Of a stretch of 64,000 bases of DNA, positions 57,912-64,000 are shown one piece after another (position 1 is the first letter of the stretch; each line of letters opens with the position of its first letter). The position numbers and the translations under genes are program-made. The stretch spans positions 119,299 to 183,298 of the forward strand of contig MNCI01005245.1 of NCBI GenBank assembly GCA_015680685.1, written 5' to 3'. A model generated the notes under the pieces. It was not told the DNA's origin. It ran no database searches and saw only the letters and a list, made by a program, of their open reading frames with translations. This stretch comes from Gnetum montanum. Its lineage: Eukaryota; Streptophyta; Gnetopsida; Gnetales; Gnetaceae.

Positions 57912-60900
57912 AACCAACAACTATAGTAATTTTGTAGATAAAGGCTACATCTTTCACATATACTCCTTTCCATCTTCTCTCTATTTTCTAATTTGAAATG
58001 AATTGTCAATCACAAGCTTATGATGTAGTAGTTGATGTTAAGGCATATTTGCCTGTATATAATTTTAGATTAATTCTCAATTGCAGATTCGCTTTGGATG
58101 GATTGCAATTTAAGAAAAATTTATGCACATATTTCTATTTTTTGTGAATAGATTAAATTTACATGTATGGAAATTCAAGCTTACAAATGGAGACTCTTGT
58201 TTGCAATGGTACTTAATGTACTAGAAAGGTGGTTGTAAATATACCCTTACCTTCATACATGCAACTATAAGATTAATGATATATTCACAAATTCAAAATT
58301 TTGCAATTATGACTTAAAATTATAAAATCTCTTTGAAGAAGTTGTCAATTAAAATGTTAGTTATAGAGATTCTCCTTGTCCATTTTTAATTGAGTATTCA
58401 ACCCTCATTTGTCTTTGGTAGGGTACAATCATAACCAACTATCCTTATCAATGAAAATCACTAACAGACATTCACCCATCATTTATGATACTTCTAAACA
58501 TTTTAAAGTAAATATACGCTTTTAATTGTTTTTCTTAAAATCATTTTCCTTTAAAAACTTCTTTTAACCCACCAGTTAACAAGAATGGATTGGCATTATA
58601 TCCCTAAATGGTAACTTTCTAGACACACTTTAAATAAAATGGATGTGATCCATGTATGTAACTCTTCACATGCTATTCCTTTTCATAACTCTTCCATTTA
58701 TGGTTCTACATTTGCATGTTCATCCTTGATTAATAAAGAAACAAATTTTAGACTCTTCAGTAATACAATCCTAGCAATTAACTTTGACTTTAATTCTATA
58801 TATTAAACAATTTAATTTTTTTAAAAATTAATTTTTACATTTCAAAGTGTTTCCCAAAGTGAAAATGCCAAAAAGAAATGTAGATGCCTTTCCCACGTAA
58901 AACGGATGTTCCACTCCATTTGAAAAGCTCCACATAACGTTAAGCAAATTAGCTTGCGTATGTTGCAAGGTAAATATTCCTATCTAGATGCTTATAAATG
59001 CAATTTCCCCCAAGCTAGCTAAAACTAAGCATATGCTTCTCTTTGTCATGATTGATATCTAGTTCTTTCAAATAATGAAACAACATTGAAACACTGGACT
59101 AAATCTAATTTATTCAATGAGATGGCTCATACAGAATTACCGTAGAGAATGTTTCTATAAAACAACTAAATTAAATGTTAGAATACAAATAAATGAAAGA
59201 TGATTAAAGAAGTGGGAAGTAAAGATAAATTGGTGAAAACAACATCACACTCTTCCATAGTTGAAAGATTTTTTATATGCACAGATCATGCTTCTAGTCA
59301 TCATTACCAACAACCATCAATCTCTTTGCATTGACTTTTCAGCATGTTTAAAAACCCTGAAACATGATATCAACCACTTAACATGATGATGCACAACAAT
59401 AAACATGTTAGAAACTTGATCGGTTGCAAAAGAAGAATTCAAGTTCAAATTCATTCCAAAAATTAATCTATTTCAGAGTAATTAACATTGTGTTAAATAA
59501 TCATGGTAGCAATGTCTAGCATGGCATTTAAATAGCCTATTGAAACGCCACGAGATACATTGCTACCATGATTATGTTTTTCCACCATGACATGAATAGA
59601 AAACTATGTAGTTACTAAATAATCAAAACAACTAGCAAATAATTTCTGACAACATGAAACATCTGATAACAAAATCTTAAACCCGCAGAGATAGGCCGAA
59701 ATCCAATTACTATAAATGTGGTTGTCTCAAGCGATAATGCAAGTGTCCAATAATGTTCAAAACCTGGTTTCAAATAATAGAATAAAAGCTTGTATCTGTT
59801 TTCAATTGTGCAAATTCAAGTGGATCATGATACCCATGTCAACATGCTTTAGGGTTAGACGATTAACACTAACTTGATCAAAGGTTTCGTTGATGCCACT
59901 TCAGCTTGAAAAGTAAGTTCGATGCTTTTCTCACCCTAGTATTTATGTGTGGAAAGAATTTACCCTCAGGCCTGGTTAGAGCGGCACAAAAGCAATAGCC
60001 TGAGTTCCCTGGAACCTAAGCATTGCTCCTTTACTGGCTGGAGAATCTAAACAGGATAACATTTGGTTTATGCAGCATGTGATGGAACAATACAATGCAC
60101 TAACTAGCAACCTTGTTGATTTGGATTATATATGATAGTAATAAGAAATCACTTTTTAAAAAAAATCATGGACTTTACTGACATATGATAGAAATGCTCA
60201 ATAAACAATACCATTTTGATCATTTTTCATCAAGAATGAGATCTACATTCCTCCCTTTATTTCGCAATGTGGATGCTACCATGATAGCTACTTGTTTGAG
60301 ATCTCTTCATAATGGCCACACAATAGCATCTACCTCTTGACCTAAAGTTAGCATGAGATTTTTCTCCTTAAGCAATTGCAATTCAAACAACCATACTTTC
60401 TCTTGATGTCATTTAAGCTTATATGAATTCAATCATGCTATCCAAAAATCATATTAAAAAAAGGATAGAACTTGCTTTCATGATAACTGCATCTCCAAAT
60501 CCAAAACCACAAGCAGGAACATCTACACCACCAAGAGTTGAAAGTAGATGATCATAACAGCCTCAAAAAATTGCTCGATGTATTCTATCACGATCAAAAC
60601 CCTTTGAAGGTAGAAAGGTGAGTTGATAAGCTGAATACATAGCACTGTTATCTTGAATGACATAATATTGGATTGTATGGTATAATAATGTCTTTGTGAA
60701 TGGCATAATACCATCTTGTATGGTATGTACAGAGGAACATTGCAAAAGCTCTTTAAATATTTAAGGGTAAAGGAAGTTATTCCTATAAAAAATAAGACAA
60801 TATATTTGGCCATTTAACGATACATGATGGATTTATAAATGTTTTGTTAATAAGAACTAAGCTAGCTGGGAATGCTAAAATGTCTCAGCCATTACCAACT

Positions 60901-61076
60901 AGACCCTCTAATAAGCATGGTTACCCAAGAGATCAACATTGAACTCAAATTTTCTTGATGGGGTTTTGCACATGATATCTACTTTGTGTGATGCAGTGGT
61001 TGTGTTCTGTCAAGCCTACTAGTTCCCATTATGTTAATGGATCAAGCATTCTGCTTAAAAACATTAAGTTCATATG
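57912..61076. other. Gene-free region between the JmjC remnant and element G
   Basis: AT-rich, stops in all frames, no LTR block recognised. The only structure is the hairpin at 59497-59575. A 42-codon open run near 60006-60133 (plus, with QHVMEQYNALTSN) matches nothing I recognise and has no splice context that convinces. Confidence 0.5.
59497..59575. ncRNA. MIRNA-like hairpin (candidate)
   Basis: Arms 59497-59515 and 59557-59575 pair perfectly over 19 bases (ATAATCATGGTAGCAATGT with its complement). Beyond a 5/5 internal bubble they pair again over nine positions with two mismatches (ATGGCATTT with AAACGCCAC), leaving a loop of about 13 bases. The 79-base size and mismatch pattern fit a small plant miRNA precursor. 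It could also be a short MITE or a chance inverted repeat. It matches no miRNA family I recognise, and no expression evidence is available. Confidence 0.35.
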
Positions 61077-62088
61077 TGATGAGACGCGATTCGCATGAGC
61101 CCGATATCGCGTCATCCCCTGCAATATCATGTACGCGATATCGTGGTCCGCTGCGATATCTATAAATAAGAGGCAGCTCTCCCTTGTTTCCCCATCCTGG
61201 TCTAGAAGTAGAGAAACTCTGGCAGTTTGATCGCTCTAGAGATAGAATATTTTCAATGTGCCCACAGTAGGAGTCCCAAAGTGTACGAATCTTTATTCGA
61301 GCAACATTGTACCTGAACACAAGTTGTGTACGGCAATAAAGATGAGCTTTACGGATAAACCTTGCAGTGCATGGAATGGGATTTTATTTATTTTTTTCTC
61401 TCTCACCCTTAAACTCCTAGAATGCAGTATGAGTACGACTTGATTACGAGCATCTAAAGATGTGTACGGTTAGTCAAGGAATCGGTTGCTCATCGCATGC
61501 GGTATGAGTACGACTTGATTACAAGCATCTAGTGTGACTGCTTGGTAACCCAGTGGCGTATCTAGGATCTGCGCTTGGTAATCCTAGTGGTAGTCGTGCA
61601 TCAAGATGTGTACGGTTAGTCAAGGAATCAGTTGTGCATCGCACTTAGGCTAGATAGCTTCCTCAACCCTTTCCTCCTAGTTAAGTGCCTCAGTACGACC
61701 ACTTCGAGCACATGCGTTACGCGTGGTGATCCCAGTGACGATTAGCGTTTGGTAGCCACAGTTGCATCGGTTCAGGGTGTGTACGGTAAGTGGGAATGGA
61801 TGCTGACGCTAGTTCATTTAGACTTAGGACATTAGTTAGAGTTAGTTAGCTTCTCAACCCTTTAACTCAATAGCATAGGAGAAAAAGATAAAAGATATAA
61901 AAATCATATACCTTAGACTTACTTAACCATACACCGTGACAACTACAAGTAAGTCTGGGAAGACAACGAATGATTAACCCTAAGTGTTCCATGGGGTTTG
62001 TAGGCACTTAGTCTGCGGAGTTCGACCAGATCCCGCGTGCTACGCTCGTTTCGTATGGTTGAGTGTAGGGCTACCTCGCCACTCATCA
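61077..62088 (+). repeat. 5' LTR of element G
   Basis: 1012 bp, TGATGAGACGCGATTCGC to CGCCACTCATCA. The palindrome array (GATATC at about 61101, 61137 and 61155) is followed by TATAAATA at 61161-61168. At about 61380-61690 two similar segments (TACGACTTGATTACGAGCATC and CTTGATTACAAGCATC; GTGTACGGTTAGTCAAGG twice) show an internal tandem duplication, which makes this LTR longer than the others. Confidence 0.9.
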
Positions 62089-62089
62089 T

Positions 62090-62107
62090 TGGCGCCGTTG
62101 TCGAGGA
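62090..62107 (+). other. Primer binding site of element G
   Basis: TGGCGCCGTTGTCGAGGA, one base after the LTR; two changes from the tRNA-Asp 3' complement. Confidence 0.88.
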
Positions 62108-62232
62108 CTAAGTGTTTGTGCGCTGAGTAGAACATAAAGGATATCACTCACATCGTTGGGAGCCTAAACGAACTTTCGGGTTAATCAAATAAAAATTTTA
62201 TAACAGTAAAATTAGCACACCAATAAATAACA

Positions 62233-64000
62233 ATGTCTTCTTCTCACAAGAGCACATCACCTAAGGATAATACAAAAGACAGTTAGCAATCAAAAACACA
62301 TAGCCAAAATCAGCCAAGTCCTAAACAATACAAGATAGTTTATACTCATCCCGATGAGTATATTCCAAACTTTACCTTTATCCTTCATCAAGACAAGCAG
62401 CTGTGATGGAGAGATTTGCAAGGTAACATCGTGTTACCCCCAGACCAATTAGTCCCTAACATGCTCTTTCGTGCTTTGGCACAGATTAGCATGATGGAAT
62501 TATTTGCTGAATACGTTGCGGATGACTTTGATATGAGAGATTATCATCCCACAGAAGCACAATGTATGAGGGACACTAGGCAGGAGAGTCAACATACATT
62601 GTTGAAGGACAAAGGTCCGCACGTCCTTAGTGAAATAGGAGATGAGGAACCCCTTATAATGGGTTCTTTAGTAAATGATGTTCCCCCTCCTAACGATGAT
62701 GAGGAGGTAGGGTATCAGAACCTATGATCAACGATACATAACCATGGTTCTAACACCTGTGAACACCAGCTGTTCACAGAGGGAACAACCACTCATGCTA
62801 AGGATGAGCACTTAGATCGTCATCACGATCGGGGCTAGAGCAGAAGAGAAGATAGGAAACATCATCATGGTGATGGTTCCCCTTCTTCACATCACTCACC
62901 CTCTCCTTCCACATCTGGGCGCAACCATCATGAACATAACAGAGAGGATAAAAGTAAGAAAAATGAAAAACCTCGACGAGAGAGTCGAGAGAGAGGACAA
63001 GGGCATAAACGTAGGGAGAGTAGGGAACAACGAAGACATCACTGACGTCATGAACGAGATGATCATGACGAGCCCCTACTCGCAACCCAAAGTATGCTTG
63101 ACATAATGGAGGCTGTTAGGATTCCCACAAGGCATCTAAAAGATAGTCGGATTAGACGGTTAGACATGAACAACATCCCATGGTTTGAAGGGGGATATAA
63201 CGCTGATTCATAACATCATTTACAGGCATTCCACGATGCCTGCGCCTTGCAAAATATAGAGAACGAGTGGCAAAAACTTAAGTTGTTCCCTAGGACACTC
63301 ACTAAAGAAGCAGAGAGCTGGTACCGGTTCTTAGAACCGAAAACCATTAGGAGGTGGAGTACATTGTAAGAGTTGTTCAATGATAAGTATCAGACGTACT
63401 CCAGAGTGTCCAATTTGCGTAAGCAGATCCAAGGCTGGAAGCAAGGTCATCATGAACCCTTGGATGCTGCCATGGCCTGATACTACACATTATTACATCG
63501 TTGCTCGGGCCATGGTTACGCTCAGCAGGATCAACTTCGCCACATCGTGGATGGGCTAAGGCATGAAACTCGGAGAACCCTTGGGACTTATGCCCAAGGG
63601 CGATTATCCAAACTTAGATCCCATGAAGTACATAGCTTGTTGGAACAAGTAGCAAACGAAGAAGGTGAGCTACATAAAAGGGAAAGTGCGGAAGAGTACA
63701 ATCGAGATCCCTCTCTTTGAAAGAAGGGAGTGAAATATTGCGATGAAGAGGATGAGTCACCAATTGAAGAGTTGGTGAACAGAAAAAGCTTGCCACTTCA
63801 GAAGCTTATAACTAAAATAGTGGCTAAGGTAGATGATGTATGGAGTTCCTTAGACTCTAAAATTGAAATCATCCTAAAAATTGTAGAAGAGTCTAAGGCG
63901 GAACAAAGTAGTGACAAAGGTAAGACAAAGTGGAGAGATCTAGGCCCTGCACATAACAAGGGTAAGGGGAAAATCACTAACTCCGATGTGGTTGTGGACT
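62233..64000 (+). pseudogene. gag of element G (truncated by the window edge)
   Basis: Start MSSSHKSTSPKDNTKDS at 62233 followed by a TAG. The N-terminal region reads YTHPDEYIPNFTFILHQDKQ and NIVLPPDQLVPNMLFRALAQ (62340-62480), very close to H. A His/Arg/Ser/Glu-rich middle follows (62800-63060). The Gag core at 63170-63420 reads NIPWFEGGYNADS and HHLQAFHDACALQNIENEWQ, then WYRFLEPKTIRRWS. After TYAQGRLSKLRSHEVHSLLE comes a charged linker up to 64000, before the knuckle. Single-base stops (TAG, TGA, TAA) interrupt an otherwise unshifted frame, so decay is by point change more than by indels. Confidence 0.87.

Larger units (their letters stand above)
61077..64000 (+). mobile_element. Ty3/gypsy element G, 5' part (runs off the right edge)
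   Basis: 5' LTR, PBS and most of gag in plus orientation. Its LTR is closest to the solo LTR at 8363-9313 (same GCGATATCGC palindromes and CATCCCCTGCAATATC block), its Gag to element H. The PBS is the least mutated of all copies, so G may be among the youngest. The rest lies beyond 64000. Confidence 0.9.

Noticed and set aside
60006-60133. Possible exon (QHVMEQYNALTSN) left of element G
   Set aside because: It is a short open run with no convincing splice sites, no recognised family and no neighbouring exons.

Overview
The window is nuclear DNA of a large-genome seed plant. The evidence is an organelle-type plant histidyl-tRNA synthetase gene with plant introns, a plant KDM3-type JmjC gene remnant, and deeply nested plant LTR retrotransposons with tRNA-Asp primer sites. 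The sequence does not settle whether it is a gymnosperm or an early-diverging angiosperm. No rRNA, tRNA, CRISPR or bacterial feature was found. The only gene that looks intact is the 5' half of the HisRS gene at the left edge.

Layout: 1-4.9 kb holds five in-frame HisRS exons on the minus strand, with a decayed LINE in intron 1 and SINEs. 4.9-9.3 kb holds SINE copies and LTRs. 9.3-16.2 kb is a pol-less Ty3/gypsy element: gag remnant, 3' noncoding part, an internal promoter-like block, a candidate intron, a ~2.8 kb coiled-coil ORF, PPT and LTR. That LTR is followed directly by a primer binding site and a second gag (16.2-18.7 kb), so two elements share it. 18.8-27.6 kb holds Ty1/copia-type LTRs and one copia-type element without visible pol. 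From 27.7 to 46.5 kb lies a minus-strand gypsy element (D) split by a second one (E, 36482-43765) inserted in its pol gene. From 46.6 to 57.9 kb lies a JmjC demethylase pseudogene split by a full-length gypsy element (H, 48268-57617) inserted in one of its introns. 57.9-61.1 kb is gene-free apart from a hairpin. 61077 to the right edge is the 5' LTR, PBS and gag of another gypsy element (G).

All the gypsy copies form one family: LTRs running TGATGA...TCATCA, PBS complementary to tRNA-Asp, Athila/Tat-like RT, an unusual Gag N-terminal region and a short zinc knuckle. They differ in palindrome arrays in the LTR promoters, and in whether the accessory coiled-coil ORF lies between integrase and the 3' LTR. 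All are broken by stops and indels.

The most interesting signal is that accessory ORF. Two copies about 16 kb apart on opposite strands (12389-15200 plus, 31700-28830 minus) keep the same reading frame and start (Met-Ala-Pro-Lys-Gln, ATA for ATG in one). Each starts straight after a splice-acceptor-like AG and lies downstream of a TATA-containing block that carries the palindromic motif of the family's LTR promoters. This suggests a separately promoted, possibly spliced second gene in the retrotransposon.
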